DNA of 64,000 bases. Source: Nitrospinaceae bacterium (lineage in GTDB: Bacteria > Nitrospinota > Nitrospinia > Nitrospinales > JACRGP01). Position numbers and translations under genes: made by a program. The stretch is taken from assembly GCA_029261555.1 (NCBI GenBank), contig JAJDBB010000039.1, positions 39,579 to 103,578 on the forward strand. The letters are read 5' to 3'. The notes under the pieces are model-generated. The model made no database searches, was not told where the DNA came from, and saw nothing but the letters and a program-made list of their open reading frames with translations. Below are positions 53,301 through 61,156 of the stretch, piece by piece (within the stretch, counting starts at the first letter, position 1; each line of letters begins with the position of its first letter).

Positions 53301-54553
53301 GCGGGATAATAGGCCCAGACTTTGACGGGGATTCCGTCCAGGTCCAAGCTCGCGCCGATTGAAGAGGTGTAGGAGGCCGTTCCTGAAAGCGGCGCCGCAA
53401 CCATGAACTGGGCGAAAATTGAATCGATGCATATGTACTTGGGGATCAACGACCAATCGACGTCTGGAATGCCAATGGTGAGAAAGGAGAAGGAGACGTC
53501 GAGTCCTGATTCGGCTTTTGACAGATAAATCCCAATCGCCTCCAACTGTAAACTTTTAATTTTGTCGTTTACCGCTGAGGGGATTTGGGCGCCTAAATTT
53601 TCCGGCCCTGAAATTTCAACCAGATCTTCAAACTTTGCGATCGAAACGCCCTTAATATTTTCAGCCTCCAACATGACGCCGTCTATTCCTGGAGCGATCG
53701 TTGCGTGGACGTCCGTGGCGATCCCGGCGTCTTTTGCCTCAAATTTTCCGGTGTAAGCCAGGACTGGTGAATAAGTCGGGTTTTCTTTTTGCCATGTTTT
53801 GCTGGGCAGGGAGAAGATGTTGAACGCCCCCTGGTTGAATTCCATCTTGCCGAATTTGATATCTATTCCCAGCTCGGCTTTCAGGTAAATGCCCACCGGA
53901 GTTTTATTTTCTTTCCAAGGGTAGGCGTTTTTAGCCAGAGGCGGAAGTTTCTTTACGGTTTTTGGGATAACGATGGGACCGGACAGAGTCAACAACTGTC
54001 CTTTAGCAAAAGAATGATCGAACATACCGGCGACTCCACTCGGCGCCATTTTACCGGCGAAACTGATTCCTTTGTCCAGTTGAACGTTTAGCTTTTTAAA
54101 TTCGAAAGGATCGGTGGAGACGATGAAATGAGAATTGTTCAGGACCAGCCGGTCCAACGGCGATTCCGGTTCCGTCCCGGCGGGAGTGGCAAAATCAGGC
54201 AACGTGGGTAGGCTGGGAAAACTGTCGGAAAACTTCCAGGAACCGGCGCCGGACGTTTCACCAATCAGGTCGTATTGAATGACCGCGCTTAAAATATTTT
54301 TAGCATTCAAGGTGAACGTCGCCAGAGCGGGCAGGTTGGGGCGGTTCATATAATTTGAAATGCCCTTGATGATCACCTGGGTTTGACTGCCCTGCGGGGT
54401 AACGTCCTTCGCCTCAGCGATGACGACGTCCACTCCGTTGTAGTAGTCGTCGACGATTGCGGTGAGTTGGGCGTAGGCGGGAGCGCGCGACGAGTAAATC
54501 GTGACTTGCCCATTGACGATTTTCAAAGCTTCTCTGAGAAATTTAATGTCCAT
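50339..54553 (-). CDS. Giant beta-rich protein B with His-x-Asp repeat tail
   Basis: A 1404-residue protein with no signal peptide or membrane helix. About 1210 residues are predicted beta-rich and align along their length with giant A (for example NRPNLPALATFTLNAKN, GISFAGKMAPSGVAGMFDHS, IPLAGANPPIGDLSVDQVDV). A helical segment near 1210-1300 contains DDTKAILGYGADDIAKALEG and ends AVKAAFPG. The tail (residues 1304-1404) has 15 His-x-Asp motifs. Its ATG overlaps the stop of the nuclease-like gene (TAATG), so the two are coupled. The radical SAM gene starts 45 bp later. The tail is the likely substrate of the two modifying enzymes. Function of the main body is unknown. Confidence 0.85.
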   Translation of the reverse strand: MDIKFLREALKIVNGQVTIYSSRAPAYAQLTAIVDDYYNGVDVVIAEAKDVTPQGSQTQVIIKGISNYMNRPNLPALATFTLNAKNILSAVIQYDLIGETSGAGSWKFSDSFPSLPTLPDFATPAGTEPESPLDRLVLNNSHFIVSTDPFEFKKLNVQLDKGISFAGKMAPSGVAGMFDHSFAKGQLLTLSGPIVIPKTVKKLPPLAKNAYPWKENKTPVGIYLKAELGIDIKFGKMEFNQGAFNIFSLPSKTWQKENPTYSPVLAYTGKFEAKDAGIATDVHATIAPGIDGVMLEAENIKGVSIAKFEDLVEISGPENLGAQIPSAVNDKIKSLQLEAIGIYLSKAESGLDVSFSFLTIGIPDVDWSLIPKYICIDSIFAQFMVAAPLSGTASYTSSIGASLDLDGIPVKVWAYYPAFEVYGELEQPQNLPLKKLMNKYIPLAGANPPIGDLSVDQVDVDVSPGKFYNLNILMADHTPWEIELGSVTFTVKNLALNILNSSAEGKKFGGNFSGYLEFIDGIVFQVNYTTPGDVSLRAAIETIKLSQLISKLTLAAIPIPHGFDLTFEKSSILIEKQGDAYDFMLGTQMKGFGSLGFEVTKVAGQWGFALAMEVPESTLDKIPGLAKLEAFEKVLTLEDVLMVVGSIVPTNLNFLNLAQFNNPNIKTKKIQLPQGITGPQKGFNVYANIDMDLQAVTKLLRGFLSLPQNLQVALSVGTNPPADSKLTATISGKFRKDVDVQGTLQLAIIEEQPVFSVIGSLTVPIQGAYCEFDLVMAFVPNGAFLAGDLQSVNHDGKNKSLQFWVIKLRSLALEIGIDWEGVPSLGFAAQIEVDTFDSSIAVFADSADPAQSLFIGAVSNLSLADVVGELAGVLKTPVPAKIKKILSTVKLEGTGSFKMPNSAAAALNNRDVAATAAAFSQYGKVSLSTNPQTTTITVNKKGSLWYLNDLSGRIHYQLKLDGTSIDVSTEAQIYCVPEDTIIANLPVFRKGIKVDGKITILSWSATVKVDVEPNVGITATGTTSLIKIYSDNFLTITSSERKDVGPLFSMSTYKPYPELSIKAPYMILDAQVNFLGAPLARTAVQITLDGLTIHFSGDLATATKFDMTLTVKSDQQMTATGSVVAGIDKTMDFGKLGSVKADVHVACSISINKKITGAPSGRINSATFEWEGISLTALTDSGMNLDDRPFASFPGVLEPYVKKAIAAVLHDPSKWLELLKKKIIQGIKNTAKAIGKILHDSFGLNAQQIGDDTKAILGYGADDIAKALEGAGFNGDQAAKVLRALKYSKNEIQSAVKAAFPGEHIDSTWSHGDTPKPHIDTPTTPHVDYPAKLHGDIPHHLDTGKHHVDAHWDHWPKHSHTDKHTHIDKSTGHMDKSAKPHGDTKVVPHVDKKPHGDIPVHLDA
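50342..50644 (-). repeat. His-x-Asp repeat tail of giant protein B (protein-level repeat)
   Basis: A 101-residue C-terminal tract with 15 H-x-D motifs at 4-9 residue spacing (HIDS, HGDT, HIDT, HVDY, HGDI, HLDT, HVDA, HWDH, HTDK, HIDK, HMDK, HGDT, HVDK, HGDI, HLDA). Nucleotide repeats are imperfect, and the codons for the middle residue and Asp vary, so the pattern is kept at protein level. Confidence 0.9.
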
Positions 54554-55224
54554 TACGTCACCGCGTTATGCCAGGCGTTTGGAACGGCATTCGGCACCCT
54601 ATATTTGTTGTAAATATAATTGATCCCCTGCATGGCTCCGGCGGCGTTGGAAGGGTAGGCCGTGGCGATCCAGGTTTTTGGAAAGCCCCAAACGTTTAAG
54701 CGAGGGTAAATGTTAAATATGGATTTGCTGTATTCCAACTCGATTTCAAACTTGATGTGCGTCGCGCCAATGGGAACGCCTCCATAAGGCATCCATAAGG
54801 GCGCATTGGGATTTCCAGGAGTGAGGGAAACGGCCAAGGCGTTAATGTGCCTTTCCACATTTCTCCAAGTTCCATGTTGTTGCCACTTGGCCCATTGGGG
54901 GGTAATATTGGTTGCAAGTTGAGGACCGCCGAGAGATAAAGCGAACACATGACCTTTATCAATTCCCGCTTGGCCAACGGTATTCCAGCCCACAGCTGGA
55001 CTGGGAGTTCCGATATGGGGGCCGACCGCTCCCCCGCCCGTCCATACGACTCCTTCAACCGAGACCGTGCGCGGCCCATGTGCCATTCCGGGAGGCGGCG
55101 CTGGAGTCAACGACTCCGTTTGCATATCAACCGTTCCCAATGCGGCGGGTCTGTTTACCTGTCCCCCGTTTCGCCAAGTAGCGGTTGATTGAATAAGGGG
55201 ATCGGGCGTTGCTGTATAGTCCAT
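54553..55224 (-). CDS. DNA/RNA non-specific endonuclease-like protein B
   Basis: A 223-residue protein without a signal peptide. The core IDKGHVFALSLGGPQLATNI then TPQWAKWQQHGTWRNVERHI resembles the beta-beta-alpha metal endonuclease of the Endonuclea_NS_2 type (consensus D/R-GH, GG, N-x-x-PQ, N-x-G-x-W-x-x-E). His92 would be the general base, with Asn106 and Glu124 in the expected places; the usual Arg before GH is Lys90. The rest has no named domain. It overlaps giant B by one base. The family is common among secreted toxins, but the alternative of an inactive structural relative stands. Confidence 0.6.
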   Translation of the reverse strand: MDYTATPDPLIQSTATWRNGGQVNRPAALGTVDMQTESLTPAPPPGMAHGPRTVSVEGVVWTGGGAVGPHIGTPSPAVGWNTVGQAGIDKGHVFALSLGGPQLATNITPQWAKWQQHGTWRNVERHINALAVSLTPGNPNAPLWMPYGGVPIGATHIKFEIELEYSKSIFNIYPRLNVWGFPKTWIATAYPSNAAGAMQGINYIYNKYRVPNAVPNAWHNAVT

Positions 55225-55277
55225 GGGTGAATCCTGAAAATTGGCAATAGGCCCCTGTTACAGAGCCGGCCCGGTTT

Positions 55278-56063
55278 TTATTTTCCCGTGTCGATGTGAT
55301 GCTTCAAATGGTGCAGGGGCGTGTCGACATGAACGTGTTGGCCTTGCTGAACGGAGTCCACATGCGGCGTCCCATGCGCGTCTGTATGGACGCCCTGATG
55401 GGTTGAATCCACATGCGCGCCGGCTTCTTTATCGATATGGACGGGTTTCGGTCCGCCTCCAGAACTTCCGCCTCTGTCAATGTGGGGAGCGCGACTATCG
55501 GCGTGTGGACTCTTGGAATCTATATGCCGGCCTTTGGACTGGGTATCGACGTGTTCTCCACTGTCAACATGAGGCGCTGCGTCGACATGCTGGGCTTTGC
55601 CGGCACCGCCGGTTCCGCCCGCGCGCATGTCAATATGCTTGGAGGGAACGTCAACATGCGGTCCCGCGGCATGGTCCACATGCGGTGTGCCAGAGTCCAC
55701 ATGCGGCGTGCTTGAATCCACATGACGACCAAATACTTTATGGTCCAGGTGATGGCGCCCGGTATCGACATGATGGCTCGAGGCGTCTATATGTGGGCGA
55801 CCCGGAACGTCGATATGAGGCGTGAGCGGCGAGTCGACATGTTGCCCGCCCCCGCCTCCGCCGCCTCCGGGCGTGTCGATATGCCTGCCGAGGTCGACAT
55901 GATGGCCGAGCACGTTATGGTCGAGATGGGGTTTGGTATCGACGTGCGGCTTGTTGTGTGGCTTGTTGACGTCGATATGCTTGCCTTGATCCACATGATG
56001 ACCCTGAATCGTGCTGTCAATGTGGGGACGGGTATCAATATGATTATTATCTTTGCGAGCCAT
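55278..56063 (-). CDS. His-x-Asp repeat protein (almost entirely repeats)
   Basis: A 261-residue protein with a perfect AAGGAGG Shine-Dalgarno sequence. It contains 30 H-x-D motifs from residue 8 to the end (PHIDS, HHVDQ, KHIDV, PHVDT, PHLDH and so on), separated by Pro-, Gly-, Ser- and Lys-rich spacers including two Gly tracts. The middle residue is Val or Ile in most, occasionally Leu, Ala or Thr. There is no folded domain, no signal and no Cys. It shares the motif with the tails of both giants, and it should be a free multi-site substrate or metal-binding product of the modification enzymes. Located between giant A and nuclease-like B. Confidence 0.88.
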   Translation of the reverse strand: MARKDNNHIDTRPHIDSTIQGHHVDQGKHIDVNKPHNKPHVDTKPHLDHNVLGHHVDLGRHIDTPGGGGGGGGQHVDSPLTPHIDVPGRPHIDASSHHVDTGRHHLDHKVFGRHVDSSTPHVDSGTPHVDHAAGPHVDVPSKHIDMRAGGTGGAGKAQHVDAAPHVDSGEHVDTQSKGRHIDSKSPHADSRAPHIDRGGSSGGGPKPVHIDKEAGAHVDSTHQGVHTDAHGTPHVDSVQQGQHVHVDTPLHHLKHHIDTGK

Positions 56064-56103
56064 GACGCCTCCTTATTCTAATGAGATTATTCGTTTCCTT
56101 AAT

Positions 56104-59100
56104 TTATACGTCTATATGTTCTTTTGTATCTATATGCGGTTTGGTATCCACATGAGGAACCAGTTTATGATCCAGATGCGGCACGATTGGCGTATCGACG
56201 TGCGGGGTAACGGCATGGTCTACATGTGGATGATGATCCGTATGAACATGGGGCAACCAATGCTTATCCGCGTGAATATCTACATGATGACCCGTATCGA
56301 TATGTTTCCTTCCAATGTCCCCATGGACTTTGCCCGGAGTGTCGACATGCGGCGCGCTGGGGGTGTCGAGATGCGGTCCGCTGTGAGGCGTGTCGATATG
56401 ATGGACGCTGACGTCCGCGTGCAGTCCGGGGAAAGCCAGCTTGAGGGCTTCCTTGACGATATTCTCCGGATACATGCTTCTCAGGATGGTGGCGGCGGCG
56501 TTGGGACCAAAGCCGTACAGGGCCTGGCCGACTTCGTCCGCGCCGTAGCCTAAAATAGCTTTTGTGTCGTCGGCGATCTGCTGGCCGGTGCGGCCCAGGG
56601 TATGTTGCAGGATATTGCCGATCGCTTTGGGCGTCTGCGTAATCCCCTTGACCAATTTCTTTTTAACAAAATTCAACCAATGCTTGGCGTTGAGTAGATA
56701 AGCCGAGACCAGTTTTTTTGCCTCGGGTTCAAGAATGCCGACCATATTTGCAAAAGGTTTCTCGGCGGCTTTCAAACTCAGATTCGCAGGGATTTTGAAG
56801 CCAATTTTGTCGAATTCAAATGTCCCCTTGACCAACGTGGCATATGGCTTCAGGTCCTTCAGGCCTACGATAACGTCGCATTCAATATCCAGATCAAAAT
56901 CAAGAGAACCCAATTTCCCAAAATCCAAAGTCTTGTCGATTTTGACCGCAATGGATCCTTCGGCGGACATTTTTGTCAGGCTGGATATTGAGGCCTTGAG
57001 ATCGAATTTTGCGTCCGCCGTGAGTTGTCCTTTTAGTTCAAATTCCAAGCCGCTCAAGGTGATGAAGACATAGGCCCCGAGTTGCGATACGCCCAGGAAC
57101 GAAATTTTTCCCGAGAACAAAATGTGCGGTTGCTTGAGTTCCTTTTCAACCGGCGCGGTATTGTAAAAGGTCGAAACCGAAAATATGGGACCCTTTTTGT
57201 CGTCTTTCTCGTCCGTAATGGTCAGGAAATCCTCGCCGTAAATTTTTATCGGCGACATTATGGCGGTGGCGCTGATTCCGTTATTGGTGTTGACAATTAC
57301 TTTGACCTCGACCCACCAGGAAAGTATTTGCAACTTCCCGTTGACGATGATCCCTTTCCTGAATATCGGGAGCCTGGCAATGATCGTGTCGGTCGGCACG
57401 ATATACAATTGGGCTTCCTGCGAAACGTCAATTGAATCGCCGTCCAGTTTAAGTTCGTAGTGTATTCGGTTGAATATATCGGCGACGTACCAAAGCTTGC
57501 CCTTCTTGTTAACCGTGATGAGGGTTTGTTGCGGGTTGTTAGGCAGGTCGACGTTGCCGTACTGTTGGAAGGCGCTGGAGGTATTGGGAATGTCCCGGTC
57601 GTCCAAGGCTTTGGCGACTGACTTTGGCATCTTAAACGTTCCGGTTCCAAAGATACCTATTGTGTCGAGAACGCTCAACAACTTGGGAGGAACTGGGTTC
57701 TTTAGTTCGCCCGTCAGCTCTTCCACCACATTTTTCAAAGTAATGTCGCTGACGGCGCCGATCAATATGCTTTGTAAAGGGTCCGCCGAGTCGATGAAAA
57801 CCGTTATGGCGCTGTCGAAAGTCCCAACGTCCACTTGCGCTGAGACGCCGAGGCCGGGAACCCATTCCCAATCAATGGTTCCTATCAACGCCACTTCTCT
57901 CAGCTTGATGATCCAAAATTGTAGCGACTTGTTTTTTCCGTCGTGGTTGACGGTCCTGATGTCGCCCGACAACTCCGCTCCGTCGGCGACGATCATCAAC
58001 GTCAAATCGAATTCGCAGTTGGCCCCTTGAATGGGAACCGTCAAACTGCCGGTCAAATAAATTTCCGGGTCACCCCCGTCAAAACCCAGACCCAAAATTC
58101 CTTCAACTTTTATCTTGTCCTTATACGCGCCGGATAATGAAGCGAGGAGCCTGGAGTTGGATATGGGGTCGACGGGATCGACCGTCAATGCGACCCCCAA
58201 ATTGAAACTGACCGGTAGGGATAAAAATTTGCTGATCAGTTGCGTTCCCTTGTTCAGGTCCATGTTGATATCAGCGTATACGTTGAGCCCACGTTGCAAT
58301 CCGTTGGACTGCGGCGGCAGATGGATTTTTTTTGTTTTTATGGCGGGGTTGTTGAACTGTGCCAGGTTGAGGAAACTGATATTGGTGGGAACGATAGAAC
58401 CGACCACCATCAGAATCCCGTTGAGGGTAAGTATGTCGTCAAATTTTTTCAGGACGTCGCCGATTCCAGGGATTTTCTCCAGAGTTCCTTCGGGGATTTC
58501 CATAGCCAAAGCGAAACCCCATTCGCCGACGCGCGCGACCTCGAATGCCAGGCTCCCAAAATCCTTCATCTGAGTTCCCAGCATGAAAGCGTAGACCGAA
58601 CCCTGTTTTGAAAAAATTACGGATGAATCGTGAAAGGTGAGATCGAAATTTTCTGGCAATTTGAAATGGCCGTCGGTCAACCCCTTCAAAATTTGCGAGA
58701 GCGTGATCTCCTGGACTTCGCTGCGCAACATCACGTCTCCGGGCGTGTTGTAGGCGATTTGCAGGGTGAGGCTGTCGATGAAGTCTATATAGCCCGAAAA
58801 AGAACCGCCCAAGGTATGGTCCGCCCCCGAGGAGGCAAATATATCCAACGCCAAGTCCTTGACGGTAAAGTGAACCGGACCCATTTCGATTTTCCAGGGA
58901 ACGCTGTCCGCCATCAGAATATTGAGGTTGTAATATTTTCCCGGAGCGAGGTCCAATTGAACCTGATCGACGCTGAGGTCGCTCACGGGAGGATTCGCCC
59001 CCGCAATGGGAATATATTTTTTCATTAATTTGTCGAGGGGAAGATTCTGCGGGTTGGCTAGCTTGCCGAATATTTCAAAATCGGGAAAGTAGGCCGAGAC

Positions 59101-60330
59101 GTCTATGGGAATTTCGACAAGGTCTAATTTGGCCCCTATTGAAGCGGTGAGGGAAGGTTTCGTCGTTAAAGGAGCGACCACCATAAATTTTGCAAAAATA
59201 GAATCCAGTTTAAAATACTTGGGAATCGCCGACCAATCGACGTTTGGGATTCCAATGGTAAGAAACGAATATTTTACGTCGAGGCCTTTTTCGGTTTTCG
59301 CCAGGAAAACGCCGATCTCTTCCAATTGCAAGCTTTGGATTTTATCTTTCACCTGTGGAGGAATTTTTGCTCCCAAATCTTCGGGGCCGGAAATATCGAC
59401 CAGATCTTCAAAATTTTTAATGGAGACGCCCTGAATATTTTCAGCGCCCAACATCACCCCGTCCATTCCCACGTTAACGTTGGCCTGAACGTTGGCGGAG
59501 ATATTGGCGCTTTTCACTTCAAATTTCCCCGTATAGGCCAAGGCTGGAGAATAAGAAGGGTTTTCCTTCTGCCACTTTTCATTCTGCAGGGAGAAAATGT
59601 GAAATTGGGCCTGATTAAACTCCATTTTCCCAAATTGGATATCCACGTCCAGGCTGGCGGTCAGGTAAATCCCCGGAAGGGTTTTATTTTGTTGCCAGGG
59701 ATATACGTTTTTCACCAGAGGCGGCAGTTTCTTAATCACCTTGGGAAGGACGACGGGACCGGACAAGGTTAATTGTTGTCCTTTGGAAAAAGAATGCTCG
59801 AATATTCCGGCGACTCCTGTTGGCGTTAGTTTCCCGGCGAAACTGATTCCCTTATCCAGGTTTACTTTTAGCTTCTCAAATACAAATCGGTCCGTTGAAA
59901 CCAGAAAATACGAATCGGTCAGGACCATCCGGTCTAATGGAGAAACCTGTTTTGCTTCCACGGACGCCTCAAGATCGAGGACCGAAGGCAAGCCAGGGAA
60001 ACTATCGGAAAACTTCCAGGTGGAAGCGTCGACAACGTCTCCTATTAATGTGTATTGGAATACCGCTTTCAGGTTTCCCTTTGCGTCCAGGGTGAACGTT
60101 GCCAGGACGGGGAGGTTGGGACGGTTCAGGAAAGAGGACTCCCCCTGTATAATCACTTGGGTATTGCTGTTTTTGGGAGAAACGTCCTTGGCCTTGTCGA
60201 TAGAGATGGGCTGACCGTTGTAATAATCGTCGACCAGATTTTTAATAGCCGTCGCGTTCGGATGAGTCGAATCGATGGCTACCCGGCCATTGGCGATCTT
60301 TAGCGCGTTTTTAAGCTCGTCGATAGTCAT
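56104..60330 (-). CDS. Giant beta-rich protein A with His-x-Asp repeat tail
   Basis: A 1408-residue paralogue of giant B with the same layout: a beta-rich body to about residue 1210, a helical segment (QQIADDTKAILGYGADEVGQ, then KLAFPG near 1303) and a His-x-Asp tail (1304-1408). The body contains shared blocks such as NRPNLPVLATFTLDAKGN, IPIAGANPPVSDLSVDQVQL and ITVNKKGKLWYV. There is no signal peptide or membrane helix and no catalytic motif. Twelve bases separate it from the nuclease-like gene upstream. Duplication of a two-gene nuclease/giant unit is the simplest origin. The tail diverges from that of giant B in detail but keeps 15 motifs. Confidence 0.85.
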   Translation of the reverse strand: MTIDELKNALKIANGRVAIDSTHPNATAIKNLVDDYYNGQPISIDKAKDVSPKNSNTQVIIQGESSFLNRPNLPVLATFTLDAKGNLKAVFQYTLIGDVVDASTWKFSDSFPGLPSVLDLEASVEAKQVSPLDRMVLTDSYFLVSTDRFVFEKLKVNLDKGISFAGKLTPTGVAGIFEHSFSKGQQLTLSGPVVLPKVIKKLPPLVKNVYPWQQNKTLPGIYLTASLDVDIQFGKMEFNQAQFHIFSLQNEKWQKENPSYSPALAYTGKFEVKSANISANVQANVNVGMDGVMLGAENIQGVSIKNFEDLVDISGPEDLGAKIPPQVKDKIQSLQLEEIGVFLAKTEKGLDVKYSFLTIGIPNVDWSAIPKYFKLDSIFAKFMVVAPLTTKPSLTASIGAKLDLVEIPIDVSAYFPDFEIFGKLANPQNLPLDKLMKKYIPIAGANPPVSDLSVDQVQLDLAPGKYYNLNILMADSVPWKIEMGPVHFTVKDLALDIFASSGADHTLGGSFSGYIDFIDSLTLQIAYNTPGDVMLRSEVQEITLSQILKGLTDGHFKLPENFDLTFHDSSVIFSKQGSVYAFMLGTQMKDFGSLAFEVARVGEWGFALAMEIPEGTLEKIPGIGDVLKKFDDILTLNGILMVVGSIVPTNISFLNLAQFNNPAIKTKKIHLPPQSNGLQRGLNVYADINMDLNKGTQLISKFLSLPVSFNLGVALTVDPVDPISNSRLLASLSGAYKDKIKVEGILGLGFDGGDPEIYLTGSLTVPIQGANCEFDLTLMIVADGAELSGDIRTVNHDGKNKSLQFWIIKLREVALIGTIDWEWVPGLGVSAQVDVGTFDSAITVFIDSADPLQSILIGAVSDITLKNVVEELTGELKNPVPPKLLSVLDTIGIFGTGTFKMPKSVAKALDDRDIPNTSSAFQQYGNVDLPNNPQQTLITVNKKGKLWYVADIFNRIHYELKLDGDSIDVSQEAQLYIVPTDTIIARLPIFRKGIIVNGKLQILSWWVEVKVIVNTNNGISATAIMSPIKIYGEDFLTITDEKDDKKGPIFSVSTFYNTAPVEKELKQPHILFSGKISFLGVSQLGAYVFITLSGLEFELKGQLTADAKFDLKASISSLTKMSAEGSIAVKIDKTLDFGKLGSLDFDLDIECDVIVGLKDLKPYATLVKGTFEFDKIGFKIPANLSLKAAEKPFANMVGILEPEAKKLVSAYLLNAKHWLNFVKKKLVKGITQTPKAIGNILQHTLGRTGQQIADDTKAILGYGADEVGQALYGFGPNAAATILRSMYPENIVKEALKLAFPGLHADVSVHHIDTPHSGPHLDTPSAPHVDTPGKVHGDIGRKHIDTGHHVDIHADKHWLPHVHTDHHPHVDHAVTPHVDTPIVPHLDHKLVPHVDTKPHIDTKEHIDV
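56107..56421 (-). repeat. His-x-Asp repeat tail of giant protein A (protein-level repeat)
   Basis: A 105-residue tract with 15 H-x-D motifs (HADV, HIDT, HLDT, HVDT, HGDI, HIDT, HVDI, HADK, HTDH, HVDH, HVDT, HLDH, HVDT, HIDT, HIDV). The last three fall within 15 residues, making the motif densest at the very C-terminus. Confidence 0.9.
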
Positions 60331-60342
60331 AATTTTTTCAAC

Positions 60343-61014
60343 CTACCAATCATTGGGAACCGGTCCTGGAACAAAATAGTTTCGAAAAACATCAGGTCCA
60401 TGCTGGGTCCCTGCAAGGTCGCAGGGAAAAGCTGTGACGTACCAGGCGATGGGGAAAGCCCATTGCGTAATAGATGGAGCGAGTTGCAAATGCAGGAGCC
60501 TTTTGTATTGCAATGTCACTTCGTATTTTATGTGCGTAGCCGCTGGTAGCGGAATCGGAAGTTTAAAGTTCTGCCAGGTTGCGTTTTTATAAGCGAGGGG
60601 CTGGGTCAGGGAATGAGCCAGAGTTTTAACGTCCGCTTCGACGTCCCTCCAAGCGCCGTGCTGTTGCCACGCGGCCCATTGAGGAACGACATTGGCCGGG
60701 ATATTGGGGCCGCCCAGTTCCAATGCGAAGATGTGTCCCTTATCGACGCCCAACTCGCCGACGGTAACCCATCCGCCCAAAGGATGGGGGTTGACATGAT
60801 GGCCGACGGCGCCGCGCGGGATAACAATGCCGGAAACAGAAACCGGACGGGGGCCGAGTTGAAAGACGCCGGTAGGAACGGCTGGCTGGAGCGATTGAGT
60901 ATTTATAGTGACGGGTCCGTAATTCAACCCGCCATAAGCCAGACGGTTTTTCACTCCATTACGATAACAATGGTTCGAAATGGTTAGAGGGTCGTTTTGG
61001 ATCGTATAAGGCAT
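60343..61014 (-). CDS. DNA/RNA non-specific endonuclease-like protein A
   Basis: A 223-residue protein, the same length as nuclease-like B. GVDKGHIFALELGGPNIPAN, VVPQWAAWQQHGAWRDVEAD carries the same Asp91-Lys-Gly-His94, Asn108 and Glu126 set. Outside this core the two share the N-terminal proline-rich run (LGPRPVSVSGIVIPRGAVG against HGPRTVSVEGVVWTGGGAVG) and the closing P-x-x-W segment. Leads the operon and lies 12 bp upstream of giant A. Nuclease activity is an inference from the motif; no immunity-like gene follows. Confidence 0.6.
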   Translation of the reverse strand: MPYTIQNDPLTISNHCYRNGVKNRLAYGGLNYGPVTINTQSLQPAVPTGVFQLGPRPVSVSGIVIPRGAVGHHVNPHPLGGWVTVGELGVDKGHIFALELGGPNIPANVVPQWAAWQQHGAWRDVEADVKTLAHSLTQPLAYKNATWQNFKLPIPLPAATHIKYEVTLQYKRLLHLQLAPSITQWAFPIAWYVTAFPCDLAGTQHGPDVFRNYFVPGPVPNDW

Positions 61015-61129
61015 ATCAAAACCACTCAGTTAGAAAAGTTGCTTTTAGCTGGCCGGAAGACACTTTAATAAGCTAAACTTCTATTTGGAATCTTGAAGTA
61101 ATATTTCGAATAAGTCATTTTATCCGGAG

Positions 61130-61156
61130 ATTATATTGCTATGGCATTAAAGTAAA
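61130..61156 (-). promoter_or_regulatory. Possible promoter of the His-x-Asp operon
   Basis: A perfect TATAAT (61130-61135 on the minus strand) with TTTACT 15 bp upstream, about 115 bp before the first gene. The -35 and spacing are weak, so an activator may be needed. The region is markedly AT-rich. Confidence 0.3.

Noticed and set aside
50339..56063. CRISPR-like or satellite DNA in the periodic CATGTCGAC/CATATCGAT stretches
   Set aside because: Units vary in length and codon choice and lie inside long open frames; the regularity is at the protein level.
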